Part shown: positions 11,741 through 23,130 of the stretch, in pieces
Layout of the letters: the number at the start of each line of letters is the position of its first letter
Numbering within the stretch: position 1 is the first letter of the stretch
DNA from: Boswellia sacra
Taxonomy: Eukaryota; Streptophyta; Magnoliopsida; Sapindales; Burseraceae
Length of the DNA: 64,000 nt
Assembly (NCBI GenBank): GCA_013180625.2
Contig: SNVD02014125.1
Coordinates: forward strand, 1-64,000
Direction: 5' to 3'
Made by a program: the position numbers and the translations under genes
The notes under the pieces: generated by a model
The model's input: the letters and a program-made list of their open reading frames with translations, nothing else
Told to the model about the DNA's origin: nothing
Database searches by the model: none

Positions 11741-13467
11741 TTAGGCTAGATCACGGAAATATTCGTGCTCAAGTGCATCATCAGCAGTAATCCTCAGGCC
11801 TGGATGCATGCAGAGCATTTTCTGGTAAAATTCAAAACCCAAAAAGTAGTAATAAATAAGTAATTAATAAGCCAAAAATCTGCCCACAAAGTTGAAACAA
11901 GAGGTCCTAGAAACTTACAGAGAGAAGGTCCACTCCTGCTGGTTCAAGACCCACAAAATGTTGTGTCAGGTCCTGGATGCACATGGCAGAGGGAAAAATC
12001 AATGAAATATTAAATATATTTCCAAAGAAACCACTCCAAAAATTCTGGAAGATGCAAACAACTCCAAGAGTATTGACTACCTTATACTCAACAGTTTTGA
12101 GAATATCGAACTCATCAGGCTCTACCAAACCACTCTCGGAAGATGAATCAGGAAGAGCTTCTGGATTTGGCATACCCAAGAAGCTTCATGAAAGAAAATT
12201 CATGTTAGTCGAACAGCTTGCAAAACAGAACATTGAATAAACTTCTACCCGTTCAGTACCTAGTCATGCAGACCAGCATACCCATGTGACTTTGAGAATC
12301 AAAGAGAGGCTTACGAGTTACCATCTCACCAAAGATGCAACCCACGGACCACATAGTGACAGCATAGAGTTTTTTGGAGCCAAGATAAACTTCAGGCCCC
12401 TTATACCATAGATGGTTCTCCTGATGATAATGCAAGGAAGTGCAACAAAAGAGTAAAAAGGGATTTCTGGAGCCAATTAAACTGAGTATAATACATTAAA
12501 AAAATCAGCTTAAACAATGAGAAGTTAAGAGCACTAATCGCAATACAGAGACTGAAAGGGAGTACTAATCGCAATATACAGAGATTAAAAGGTTAATAAA
12601 TTAATACCAGTGCAGCACGATACTTATGAGGACCAACAATATCCCTGGCCAGTCCACAATATGCAAGCTTCACTGTGCTACTAGCTGGATCAAATAGAAC
12701 CAATTCTGGTTTCAAATCCTGGTGGAGAACATCCTCAGACTGCAAATATTTTACACCACGAAGAATCTGCTGGAGAATGTACTGCAATGACAAGAAAAGA
12801 AGTTGTGAAACATGGAACCATTGTCAAAGACCTACAGCATCCATTGATGTGGTCAATTTGAATTGCTTTAGATGTGGACAGTTGTCTGTAGAAGAACCTA
12901 AAACTAAGCATGTATGTTATGCTTTTTATTTTTTTAAAATTTGATATACCTTGTGGGGAGTGGATTCTGAACCCTCTCTGGATGTTTTATTAATGTGGAC
13001 AAAAGGAACGGCAGGCCTTCAAAAACAAAATACATCCAAATCCCTTTCCTTACAACGTCCAGCAACCTGTTACAACAATTATTTATGTATAGATTATTAT
13101 TGAATGTTACCTTGATAAGAACAAAATATCAACAATACAAAAACACAGCTAGTGCAAATTTTCTCTCCAAAATTTCTGTCATTTTCCTTCTCTTCAAACA
13201 ACATGAAACTAGGAAAATCATATTAAAAATTTTCAGATTCCAGAGGGGTGAGTTGTTGGTATACCTAATAATATTTGGATGATCTAACTTTCTTAGAGTA
13301 CGGATCTCCTCCTCTACGGCGCTTGGAACCTCTCCCGTTCTAATGGGAGTAGATCTGATAACTAAAAATTGACCAGTCTCAGAATGACGAGCCAGGATAA
13401 TGTCACCATATTGGCAATCTCCAACAGTATCCAAGTACTCCCATTTCATTTTAGCCCTAGAAAACAC

Positions 13468-13524
<57 letters not shown>

Positions 13525-13610
13525 ATATTAGTACGCCAACTTTTAGATCATCTAGCTAATAAAATTATATAACAACGTTAAAAGGGAAGGAAAGACACGA
13601 ACCTTGACAT
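11741..13610 (-). pseudogene. CDK-like copy B: cdc2/CDKA-like pseudokinase gene with one frameshift
   Basis: Eight exons follow: 13603-13610, 13265-13456, 12950-13066, 12608-12781, 12260-12420, 12081-12183, 11919-11972, 11741-11821. Total length is 890 nt, one base short of 297 codons; a CDKA protein is about 294 aa. Exon 3 ends in phase 2 but exon 4 needs phase 0; the aligned stretch of copy C is one base longer at the end of exon 3, so B carries a 1-nt deletion. Active-site residues are lost: the ATP-anchoring Lys is Arg (FLVIRST), the Gly loop is GDCQYG, PSTAIRE is PSAVEEE, HRDLKPQN is HQDLKPEL and DFG is YCG. WSVGCIFGEM and LEPAGVDLLS remain clear. It is kinase-dead even if expressed. Confidence 0.85.
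13473..13516. repeat. (AT)22 microsatellite
   Basis: An uninterrupted AT dinucleotide run of 44 bp lies in the first intron of CDK-like copy B, followed by TGTATGTATATA. It is likely to vary in length between individuals. Confidence 0.95.
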
Positions 13611-13764
13611 GATGGAGGTTGACCGGAAAAGGAATCACCAGGAAGCGAAACCCTAGAAAGCAGGAAGCTGTTTCGAAACAACAAAATACTACAGGAAAAA
13701 GAGGGTAATGTAATGCCTTCGGATAAAAAAAGGCACTTCCTAAGAAACGGACTCAGGTTAATTT

Positions 13765-13850
13765 AGTCTGGTGAATGTCACCATATTGGCAACCGCCAAT
13801 AGTATCCAAGTGCTCCCATTTCATTTTAGCTCTAGAAAACACACAAATAC
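13765..13850 (-). pseudogene. Stray duplicate of the CDK-like exon 2 start
   Basis: The segment repeats the beginning of copy B exon 2 with its acceptor: TTTCTAG, then AAAATGAAATGGGAGCAC, reading MKWEHLDTIGGCQYGDI before homology ends near 13771. It lies about 150 bp upstream of copy B's first exon. No further exon follows, so it is a partial duplication. Confidence 0.75.
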
Positions 13851-15280
13851 GTAAATTATATATACAGACGGAGCCAGGAATCCCTCGCGGGTTTTGGGTT
13901 TTATTTTTATTTTTATTTTGGGGTTTGGTTGGATTAGGGTTGTGTTGGGTTTTGTTGTGGCGCAATTTTAAAGTGCAATGCCTGTACAATAACTACTATA
14001 AACTAATAGAAAACATAATAAATATATTTTTTTTTATAAAAAGAATATGATTTTGTTAATGTTGTTATCAATTTTAATTTAAACATTAATAAATCTTAAA
14101 TATATTTCTAATAGATTTCGGCAATTAGCATTCCCCACAAAAAAAATATTACAAATAATACGATTTCGTAAACTATAAAAGAAGTAATTTTATTTTGATT
14201 TTCAGAAGTCATTTTCTAATAATATTTTCTCGGTTTGGATTAAATGCAATTGAAGTCAAACCAACTGCATTTATTTTTATTTGGGCTTAAAGTAATAGAA
14301 GGGACAACAAGGTTATTTTGTAAATATCATATATACAATACAGGGATTTTAAAAGATTCGGCTGCGACAATCACCCCTCGTGAACCTTATACAAATAATA
14401 GAACACACACAATATATATATATATTAAAGTTATAATGATATGTAATACAGAGATTTTAAACTTAGTGAGGTGATATGTCTATCCTATATATTAAAGTCT
14501 TTCTTGCGATTTTTCATACTAAGTTTGAGGTGATTTCGTGTACTAAGTTTGAGGTTATTCAGTGGGGATTGAGGATGAATGATGTCATAAGTCCGACGAT
14601 GGGAGAATCTGTCATTATTTAATTATTTTCTAGTGGCAATATTATCCCTATTTAACTTAAAATTTATAATAATGTCGCTAGTATAGGTTTTGCATAAATT
14701 TATTTACTACTATTCTTACTATTACATCTTTAATTTAGTAATTTTTTTCTACAAGTGTGTTATATAAAAAGATAATCGTGTACATAGATCAAACAATTCA
14801 CAATTCACAATTCACACTTACAAATAACATATCAAAAAATTATTGTGCATAAATCCACTCACGTTCGACAATTTTTAAGTTGAGTCTTATCTTGCCGAGT
14901 GCGCCATTATGCTTATTGCATATAAGCATTTAAATACCATCCCTCGTGATCTTGGTTTTAATTGTAAACTCTTTATCTATAATGTAACATAATCAAAGCC
15001 AAAAGCATACGAACGTAAATAGTTGCTTCTTGTACTGTGGTTGAGATTTGTTTGGCATTGCAACGTCTGCATGCACAACGATCATGTCTATACATCTATT
15101 TGTCTATTTTCATCAATAAAATGGTAAAGAGAATATACAACTTTAATCAACGTTATATATATGTATCTACGGAGACTGTCGAAGCACAAAGTAGTAGAAT
15201 AAACATAAAAGAAGGTTCTAGCTTGCTATATATTTCTTCTGCGGATATTGAAACTGAACACCCTTAGCAAACTACGATGC
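13851..15280. other. Intergenic DNA between CDK-like copies B and C
   Basis: AT-rich DNA without a gene. A short direct repeat (ACTAAGTTTGAGGTGATTTC and ACTAAGTTTGAGGTTATTC, about 14518-14560) is the only local structure noted. From about 14990 to 15260 the sequence is related to the downstream flank of copies A and B (CATAATCAAAGCCAAAAGCA and GAAGGTTCTAGCTTGCTAT blocks). Confidence 0.5.
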
Positions 15281-15295
15281 TCAGGTAGGCCGTAA

Positions 15296-17115
15296 ACCTT
15301 TGGGCTGTTGCTGGATTCGCGCATGGATCCATGCTTGAGCGCATTATCAGTAGTAATCCTCTGGTCTCGATGCATGCGGAGCATTTTCTGGTAAAATTAA
15401 AATTTAAAAACCAAAAAAAGCAATAACAATAATAATTAATAACAAGCCACAACTTTGTTCAGAAAACTTGAAACAAGAGGTCCCAGAAACTAACAGAAAG
15501 AAGGTCAATTCCAGCTGGTTCAAGACCCACAAACTGTTGTGTGATGTCCTGCATGCATGGGACGGGAAAAAAAAAATCGATGAAATGTTAAATCTGTTTT
15601 CAAGATCCTAATCCAAAAAATCTAAAAGATGCAAACAACTCCAAGAATATTGACTACCTTATAATCAATAGTTTTGAAAACATCTAACACATCAACCTCG
15701 GAGGTGAAGCATCATCAGCATCTTCTTGATTCGGTTGACCCAAGAGCCTTCATGGAAAAATTCCATGTTAGTCAACAAGCTTTTGTGAAACAGAACATTG
15801 CATAAACTTCTAACCAACCGTTCAATGCCTAAACATGAACATCAGTGAATTCATTGTATTTTGAGGAGCCAATAGAGGCTTCCCAGTCACCATCTCACCA
15901 AAGATACAACCCCCAGACCACATAGTAACTATAGTAGAGAGTTTGCTGGTCCTGAAGGCAACTATAACCTGAAGGTTCCCTGTTCCGTAGCTCATTCACC
16001 TGATGATGATGACAAGAAGTGCAACAGAAGATTTAAAAGTATATCTGGCACCCACCCATTAAATTGTACATATATTACATAAAAAAGTCAGCTTAAGCAA
16101 TGAGAAGTCAACACGAATCGCAATATACAAAGACAGAAAGGTCATTGATACCTGAGGAGCCTGATACCCAATAGGGGCATTAATATCCCTGGCGATCCCA
16201 AATTGTTAGCATCCGGATCAATAAGCACAAACTGTGGCTTCAAATCTATGTGCAGAATATCCATAGACTGCAAATATTGTACACCATAAAAAATCTCCTT
16301 CAGAACATGCTGCATGGCAAGAAAAGAAGTTGTTAAACATGGAATCATTGTCGTACAACCAATCTTTAAGATGGGCAATTTGAAACTGCGGAAGAATCCA
16401 GCACTAAGCAATGTATGTTTGGATTTCATTTACACAAAGCTAAGCATATACGCTTTGTTTGGATTGATTTACCTTGGTCGGAAGTGGATTCTTAACCGTT
16501 TCTGGATTTTGTACTAACGTGGACGAGTTGAACTGCAGGCTATCAAAAACAAAATACAAGTTGAACTGTCACCACAATCATTTGTGCATACATCATAGTT
16601 AAATGAACAACAGCTAAAGGATAAACCCAACAGAAAATATCTCCCTCTGTTGTTATAACTTCCTATTTTGATAAGAACAAAATGTCTTTGGTTACAGCCA
16701 TCATCTAATTTTTCTATCATTTTCCCTCTCTTAAAACTAAACTAAGAAATCGTACGAAATATTTTTCAGATTTCAGAAGAGTAACTTGTTGTTATACCTT
16801 AGACCGTTTGGATGATCTAACTTTGTAGAGTACGGATTTCCTCTTCTACAACGCTTGGAACTTCTTCGGTAACAATTGGAGTAAATCTGATGGCAACAAA
16901 CTGACCAGTCTTGGAATTCCGACCCTCGTAAGTCGTACCATGTTTGCAATCTCCGATCACCTTCAAGATTCAGTACTTCCATTCCATTTTATCACTAGAA
17001 AACACAAAAAATATTCAATTTCTGATAAAATCATAGATAAGTTGTGAGGGAGAGAAAGACACGAACCAGATGATTATGGAGGTTGATTGGCAACGGAATC
17101 ACCAGTTAAACCCTA
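15296..17115 (-). pseudogene. CDK-like copy C: degenerate pseudogene
   Basis: All exons after the first can be placed by comparison with copy B: about 16800-16987, 16475-16560, 16150-16315, 15860-16000, 15660-15765, 15497-15550, 15300-15388. The start codon is lost (the ATG of B reads ATC here, about 17075). A stop lies a few codons into exon 2, with further frameshifts before KLDHPN and in exons 5 and 6. Exon 3 lacks the LLDV segment, and a deletion joins DANN directly to FGIARDI. It shares B's unusual residues: Lys to Arg (GQFVAIRF), VPSVVEEE for PSTAIRE, HIDLKPQF for HRDLKPQN. The last exon reads KMLRMHRDQRITTDNALKHG and has lost the family's EHEYF end. Confidence 0.8.
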
Positions 17116-17344
17116 GAAATGAAGAACTCATTGACAACTAAGGAAAAAAAAAGATTTATTTTGGCAAGTAATTAAAGTTTACATAAATTAGATCCTCAAT
17201 ATTTTGGGAAAATAAAAAAATATTTTAGGGACATTTAAAAAAAAAAAGTCAAGAAAAGCGTCTGCTTTTGGCTCAGCCAAGAGCCATGACAAAAAAAATT
17301 TCTTGTTAATTAGAAGATCGTTTTCATAATAAATTTATAACCTT
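17116..17344. other. Short intergenic stretch with no gene
   Basis: AT-rich sequence between the 5' end of copy C and the broken copy D. Nothing recognisable. Confidence 0.4.
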
Positions 17345-17449
17345 CAATACCTAAACATGCACCTGCATCATCAAAGCCATCGAAGTTTCACAAAATGATA
17401 GAGACTTTACACTTATCAATTACTTAGCCATCGGATAGATAGTGATTAC

Positions 17450-17871
17450 TGTTAGGAGATTAAACACTCCTACTGCAGCTCAAATAAAAAAATTTGGGTG
17501 GCACTACCCTCCACAATAAATAAAATAGACAACTTGGGCGGCTCAGCCTTCGCACAATAAATAAATTAAAGGCAATTAAAGAAAATAAAGACACAAATAT
17601 TTAACGTGGTAAAACCCTCAATTTGAGGGAAACCTCCACGGGACAAGACCGAAAATATTTCACTATGAAGAAAAATATTACAATCTCTCTCACAATTAAA
17701 ATGGAGGAGATTACAAGGGAGGAAGAAGAGAAAAGCTTAATACATAAGCTTGGTACAATTTTTAAGGGGAGGAGGAAGGCTTTATTATATAGCCTTAGCC
17801 TCCCCCTTGGATTTGGTTTCCCACCGATGTGGGATTGGGTGAAAGGCAAAAATGCCTTCACCCACTTCACA
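17450..17871 (-). repeat. 3' LTR of the copia element (422 bp)
   Basis: Same sequence as 22166-22618 apart from about six transitions and the missing 31 bp. Small open frames here are LTR sequence, repeated in the other LTR, and are not genes. Confidence 0.92.
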
Positions 17872-17883
17872 TTCTCCCACTTG
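17872..17883 (-). other. Polypurine tract
   Basis: Directly against the 3' LTR the - strand reads CAAGTGGGAGAA, a purine-rich tract in the position where plus-strand priming occurs. Confidence 0.7.
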
Positions 17884-17923
17884 AAGGCATTTTTCCTTTC
17901 AGTCTTGTCTCTATACATGCTGC

Positions 17924-20900
17924 TCACGTCTTTAATAGGCCACAAGACGTTCTACACCAGATGAACTTGTCAGCATTGATTGGTTTAGTTAATGCATCTG
18001 CTATGTTGTCCTTCGTGTGGATTTTCTGCATATCCACTATTCCATCTTCAACTACTTCTCGTACATAATGATATTGAACTCCTATGTGCTTCGTTCTTGA
18101 ATGAAAGGCTGGATTCCTTGCGATATGCAAGGCACTCTGACTGTCACAAAACAAAGAAATCTTCTCTTGTTTGTGCCCGAGTTCCTCCAATAACCTTTTG
18201 ATCCAGACAGCTTCCTTGCAAGCTTGTGTAGCTGCCATATATTCTGCTTCTGTTGTAGATAAAGCCACAACAGTTTGAAGTTTGGATACCCAGCTCACAG
18301 CACCTCCTGCAAATGTAAACACATAGCCTGTAGTGGACTTCCTTTTGTCAATATCTCCTGCAAAATCTGAATCAACATAGCCCTTGACAATGAACTCTGA
18401 TCCTCCATAGCATAGTACAGCATCAGAGGTTCCTTTGATATATCTAAGGATCCTCTTAACAGAATTCCAATGCTCTCTCCCCGGATTAGCCATGAATCTA
18501 CTGACTGCTCCCATTGCTTGTGCAATGTCTGATCTTGTACAAATCATAGCATACATTAGGCTCCCTACTGTTGATGCATACGGTACTCGAGACATTTCCA
18601 TCCTCTCCGCTTCATTGCTAGGACTCATACTCGAGGATAATTTATGATTAACAAGAAATGGGGTAGAAATTGGCTTACAATCTTGCATGTTGAAGCGGCG
18701 CAAGATTTTCTTCAGGTAGTTCTTTTGAGATAGCCAAATCTTCCTGTTTTTTCTGTCTCGGTGAATTTGCATCCCTAGAATCTTGTTTGCCGGTCCTAAA
18801 TCCTTCATTTCAAATCCCCTAGCCAATTGTGCCTTTAATTCTTGGACCTGATCTTTGTTAGTGCCTGCTACCAACATATCGTCCACGTACAACAGCAAAA
18901 TGATAAAGTCTTCCTCAAACCTCTTGTAATAAGTACAATGATCTGAACTGAGTCTGTTGTACCCAAGGCTGATGATGAATGAATCAAATCTCTTGTACCA
19001 ACACCTTGGCGCCTGTTTTAAGCCGTACAGAGATTTGGTCAACCTGCAAACCAAGTTTCTTTTCCTTCTTTAACAAAACCTTCCGGTTGGAGCATATAAA
19101 TTTCTTCTTCAAGTTCTCCATGAAGAAATGCAGTTTTTACATCTAACTGCTCTAAGTGTAAGTCAAAAGTAGCACACATAGCCAAGACTGCTCGAATTGT
19201 TGTAAGTCTTACCACAGGAGAGAATATCTCATTGAAATCAACTCCTTCTTTCTGAGCATATCCTTTGACCACCAGTCTAGCACGATACCGCTCCACTTGA
19301 TCATTCCCATCACGTTTGATCTTGTAGACCCATTTGTTTCCGATGGCTTTTCTTCCATGTGGTAGTGGCACAAGATCCCATGTCTTGTTTTTGTCTAAAG
19401 CTTCCATCTCTTCATGCATTGCTGTCATCCATAGAGATGCATCAGAACTTTTTATAGCCTCCTGAAAGGTTGAAGGCTCCCCATCTTCTGTTAGGAGACA
19501 GTATGCAACATTGCTCGCCATCACATATTCTGAGTGCCAAGAAGGTTCCCTTCTTTCTCGAGTTGATCGACGGACTTCAGGTGCTTCAGACTCAACTGGT
19601 TCTTGATCATCGTGTTCTGGTATTGCTTCAGAAGAAACTGTTTCTTCCTGTATTGATACAGTCTCAACATTTTTCTTCGTGCTATCACTTTCTTCACATT
19701 TAAACATGTCTTCTATAAAGACAACATCCCTGCTGATGACAATCTTATGGGCAGTAGGATCCCATAAGCGATACCCCTTTACTCCATCAGCATATCCCAA
19801 GAAGATACATTTCCTGGATTTTGGATCCAGCTTCGTTCTTTCTTGGTCATGATACATTACATAAGCAGGACATCCGAAAATATGAAGGGAGGAATAATCA
19901 GTTGGCTTACCGGTCCACATCTCCATAGGTGTCTTCATCTCGATTGCTGTTGATGGAGACCTATTTATCAAGTAACAGGCTGTAGTGGCTGCTTCTGCCC
20001 AAAATGTCTTGGGTAGACCCGCAGTCCTTAGTAATGCTTTCATTTTTTCTGCGAGAGTTCTATTCGTCCGCTCTGCCACTCCATTTTGTTGTGGTGTGTA
20101 AGCAACTGTCTTCTGCCGTTTCACACCTTCTTTACTACAAAATGTGTCAAACTCCTTGTTGCAGAATTCTCTCCCATTATCTGTCCTCAAACACTTGATC
20201 CTTTTTCCGGATTCAAGTTCCACCTGTGCTTTGAAGGCTTGGAATACAAGAAATACATCTGACTTTTTCTTGATGACATATACCCAACATCTCCTAGAAT
20301 AATCATCCACAAACAATACAAAGTAGTTTGCTCCTCCTAGGGACGTAACCGGTGATTCCCAAACATCAGAATGAATCAAGTCTAGAATGTTTTTACTCCT
20401 AGCAATAGATCTGCTAAAACTCAGTCTACTCTGCTTGCTAATAACACAATGCTCACAGAATGGTAAACTTACAGTTTTGATTCCAGGAAGCAGTTTTCGA
20501 TCAGAGAGAATCTTCAAACCCTTTTCGGACATATGGCCAAGTCTTCGATGCCATATCATAGACAATTCTTCTCCAGAACTAGCAACCGCTGTTTCTGCCT
20601 CCTGAACCGTTTCTCCATGGAGCATGTATAGGTTAGCAGCAATCTTTTCTGCCTTCATCACCACAAGTGCGCCTCTGACAACCTTCATGATCCCATTTTT
20701 CGTATGGAACTCACATCCGAGGTCATCCAACTGTCCCATCGATAGCAAATTTTTCTTCAAGCCAGTCACATGTCGTACATCTTGGATAGTGCGAATCGTA
20801 CCATCAAACATTTTTACTTTGATGGTTCCAATACCAGCGATTTTTAAGGCATGATCATCACCCATGTACACAGACCCTTCTGAGATAGGTTTATATTGAT

Positions 20901-21843
20901 AGAACCAATCTCTTCTAGAAGTCATATGCCATGTTGCTGCTGAATCAATTAACCATATATCAGCAAACCTTTTTCTGCCTTCCACAACTGTTGTTGCCTC
21001 GCTGCACAAGATTTCGCCATTCCCTGAAGTACTTGCTACACAACCCTGAGATCCTGACGACTCAGATTCTTTTCCTTTGCTGTTTCCCTCTCCATTCTTC
21101 TTAAGATGCCAACACTCGTTTTTCACGTGCCCTTGCTTTCCACAATGGTAGCATTTAATAAACTTCCTTCCTTTAGACTTTCCCCTGTTCTGATTGTGAC
21201 TCCCACTGGAACCACGTTCCCTTGATCTCCCTCTGTTGGCGGATAAAGTCTCTGCATGTTGAGAAGCCATTATTCTGTCTTCCTTGTTTTTACGTCTGCT
21301 TTCTTCTTCTAAGACAGCAGCCGCAACATCATTAAAGACTAGAGATGAATTCATTGAACCATTTGCCAAGTTCAGGATGAGATTATCATATGAATCAGGT
21401 AGACTCTGAAGTAGAAGCTCAGCACGTTCCTTCTCTTCTATGTTATGCTCCATGGTTGAGAGTTGAGAGAATAACGTCTTCAAAGTGTTGATATGTTCAG
21501 TCACCGGAGTGGTTTCTGACATACGAAGAGTGTACAGCTTCCTTTTCAAGAAAATTTTGTTGTGTAGAGATTTGGCTTCATACAAGCTTGTCAAAGTATC
21601 CCAAATCTCCTTTGCAGAGTTTAATTCTTGAATACTTGACAGCACTTCATCTGCAACTGCTAGATGTAGACTTGCCATCGCATCACCATCTATCTTCTCC
21701 CATTTATTTTCATCTTGCATATTTTCCGGTCTTCCATCAATTGCTTCAAGGCAATTTTCTTTTCTCAAGATAGCCTTTATTTTAATTTTCCATAGCCCAA
21801 AGTTGTTTCCATCGAACTTCTCTATCTTGAATTTGGCTGCCAT
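17924..21843 (-). pseudogene. Gag-Pol of the copia element, interrupted by one frameshift
   Basis: Two overlapping open frames, 21843-19039 (934 aa) and 19054-17924, together cover the whole polyprotein. In order: UBN2-type Gag, CCHC zinc knuckle (CYHCGKQGHVKNECWH, about residues 231-246), aspartic protease (WLIDSAATWHM), GAG-pre-integrase HHCC region (HRRLGH..CEHC), integrase core with the D..D..E pattern (HSDVWE, RTDNGREF), and the start of reverse transcriptase (LDVKTAFLHGELEEEIYM). The frame breaks around 19040-19055, just before SLYGLKQAPRCW. The second frame holds the RT catalytic YVDD and RNase H (ALSTTEAEYMA, FCDSQSALHIA). Copia elements normally make one continuous polyprotein, so this is a disabling mutation. 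Confidence 0.92.
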
Positions 21844-22152
21844 TTGTCTTGCAGTGAACAGTACCGTATATGTGAACAGTACCTTGAATAGTATCGTATA
21901 TGTGAACAGTAACAGTATCCGTATACGTACACCACTGCTAAACAGTAACCAAGAATAGTAGTAAGTGCCGGTACGATTTAATATACACCAGGAAAGCTTC
22001 CAGGAAACACTGGAGGGGTCACAAGCGGTCCCACTTAAAATCCAGTCTCCTTAGACTCTTATCGTCGTTTTGACAAAGCTTTCCTAGACATGTATATAAC
22101 CATACAAGTAACCACTCACTGTCCTAACCCTTGACTCTGTCTTCGCAACCTT

Positions 22153-22164
22153 GCTCTGATACCA
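22153..22164 (-). other. Primer-binding site, initiator-Met tRNA type
   Basis: One base inside the 5' LTR, the - strand reads TGGTATCAGAGC, the standard copia primer-binding sequence complementary to the 3' end of plant initiator methionine tRNA. Confidence 0.9.
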
Positions 22165-22165
22165 C

Positions 22166-22618
22166 TGTTAGGAGATTAAACACTCCTACCGCAGCTCAAA
22201 TAAAAGACAAGAAAAAAATTGTTATGTTAGAAATAACAATTTGGGTGGCACTGTCCTCCACAATAAATAAAATAGACAACTTGGGCAGCTCAGCCTTCGC
22301 ACAATAAATAAATTAAAGGCAATTAAAGAAAATAAAGACACAAATATTTAACGTGGTAAAACCCTCAATTTGAGGGAAACCTCCACGGGACAAGACCGAA
22401 AATATTTCACTATGAAGAAAAATATTACAATCTCTCTCACAATTAAAATGGAAGAGATTATAAGGGAGGAAGAAGAGAAAAGCTTAATACATAAGCTTGG
22501 TACAATTTTTAAGGGGAGGAGGAAGGCTTTATTATATAGCCTTAGCCTCCCCCTTGGATTTGGTTTCCCACCGATGTGGGATTGGGTGAAAGGCAAAAAT
22601 GCCTTCACCCACTTCACA
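22166..22618 (-). repeat. 5' LTR of the copia element (453 bp)
   Basis: In element orientation it starts TGTGAAGTGGG and ends CTAACA. It carries 31 bp near its U5 end (about 22200-22230) that are missing from the other LTR. It should contain the promoter; an A/T-rich TATATA (about 22535) followed by a purine/pyrimidine-rich leader is visible. Confidence 0.92.
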
Positions 22619-23130
22619 ACTACTACAGTGGAGATTTTGCATTTGCGGGAGGAAATGAGAACTTCATGAGGTCAGGTTCCTTGCGCCCTATCTATGAAAA
22701 TGCAAAGAATTGCAACAGACGAGTTAAACGAATTTCTGGAGCCAATTAAGTCGAGTATAATGCATAAAAAAGTTAGCTTAAACAATGAGAAGTTAAGACA
22801 ATTGCATGCAATATACATGGATGGAAAGCTTAATACTGATACCCTGAGGAATACGATACTTGGGAGGAGCTTTGGAATGCAAGTTTCATAGTATTGAAAC
22901 TGACAGCTGAAACTTTTGCGTATGTATTACTTAACATGTATCGGATTGGATCTATTAGAACTTATAATCGGATATCATCTGTGTTTCACAACTAAAGTTG
23001 TGCATGCATGATTTTTTTTTTTTTTTCAATATATAGTGACTAGGCTGAAGTCAGAATTTGATTTTCCTTGTGGGTAGTGGATTCTTAATCATCTCTCCAT
23101 GTTGTATATTAATGTGGACAAAGTGAATCC

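Larger units (their letters stand above)
8320..11972. repeat. Tandem segmental duplication (CCB3 upstream DNA plus CDK 3' region)
   Basis: Two diverged copies lie head to tail. The left copy is about 8320-10355, the right about 10425-11972. Shared blocks appear in the same order: CCAAACAGAAGATAAACAG (about 8393 and 10482), the ATAACCACTTTC block (8651 and 10720), the TTGGAAAACATAG block (9200 and 11232), the CATAAG..GGTTTTCAAGAGA block (9337 and 11366), and the last CDK exons (10165 and 11741). The left copy breaks off inside CDK exon 7 near 10355. A third related stretch (about 14990-15260) flanks CDK copy C. Confidence 0.7.
17450..22618 (-). mobile_element. Ty1/copia LTR retrotransposon, nearly complete, - strand
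   Basis: A 5169-bp element with LTRs at both ends and gag-pol between them, read right to left. LTR ends are TG..CA. The flanks ATTAC (17445-17449) and ACTAC (22619-22623) are a 5-bp target duplication with one mismatch. A primer-binding site and polypurine tract are in place. The LTRs differ by about six substitutions, all transitions, plus one 31-bp indel, so insertion is young relative to the CDK relic it interrupts. Pol carries one frameshift, so autonomous movement is unlikely. The Gag style, initiator-Met PBS and LTR size resemble the Tork/Tnt1 side of plant copia elements, not tested by phylogeny. Confidence 0.93.
17345..23130 (-). pseudogene. CDK-like copy D: relic split by the copia element
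   Basis: Two short stretches outside the retrotransposon match the CDK-like copies in order. Left of it, about 17345-17449 resembles the intron 5/exon 5 area (CCTAAACATG and the ATAGTGATTAC end). Right of it, about 22624-22760 continues exon 5 and the following intron (TTTCTGGAGCCAATTAA block shared with copy B at about 12465), 22840-22895 matches the exon 4 end, and 23070-23120 is the exon 3 end (GTAGTGGATTCTTAATC, compare 12957). No frame is open. The 5169 bp in between belong to the inserted element. Confidence 0.65.

Noticed and set aside
17601..17964. Open frames of 113-114 aa on both strands, with matching ones at 22348-22669
   Set aside because: They are the two LTRs of the copia element, so repeated noncoding sequence.
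19039..19054. Programmed ribosomal frameshift in the copia polyprotein
   Set aside because: Copia elements normally use a single frame, no slippery heptamer or pseudoknot is apparent and the break lies inside reverse transcriptase, so a mutation is simpler.
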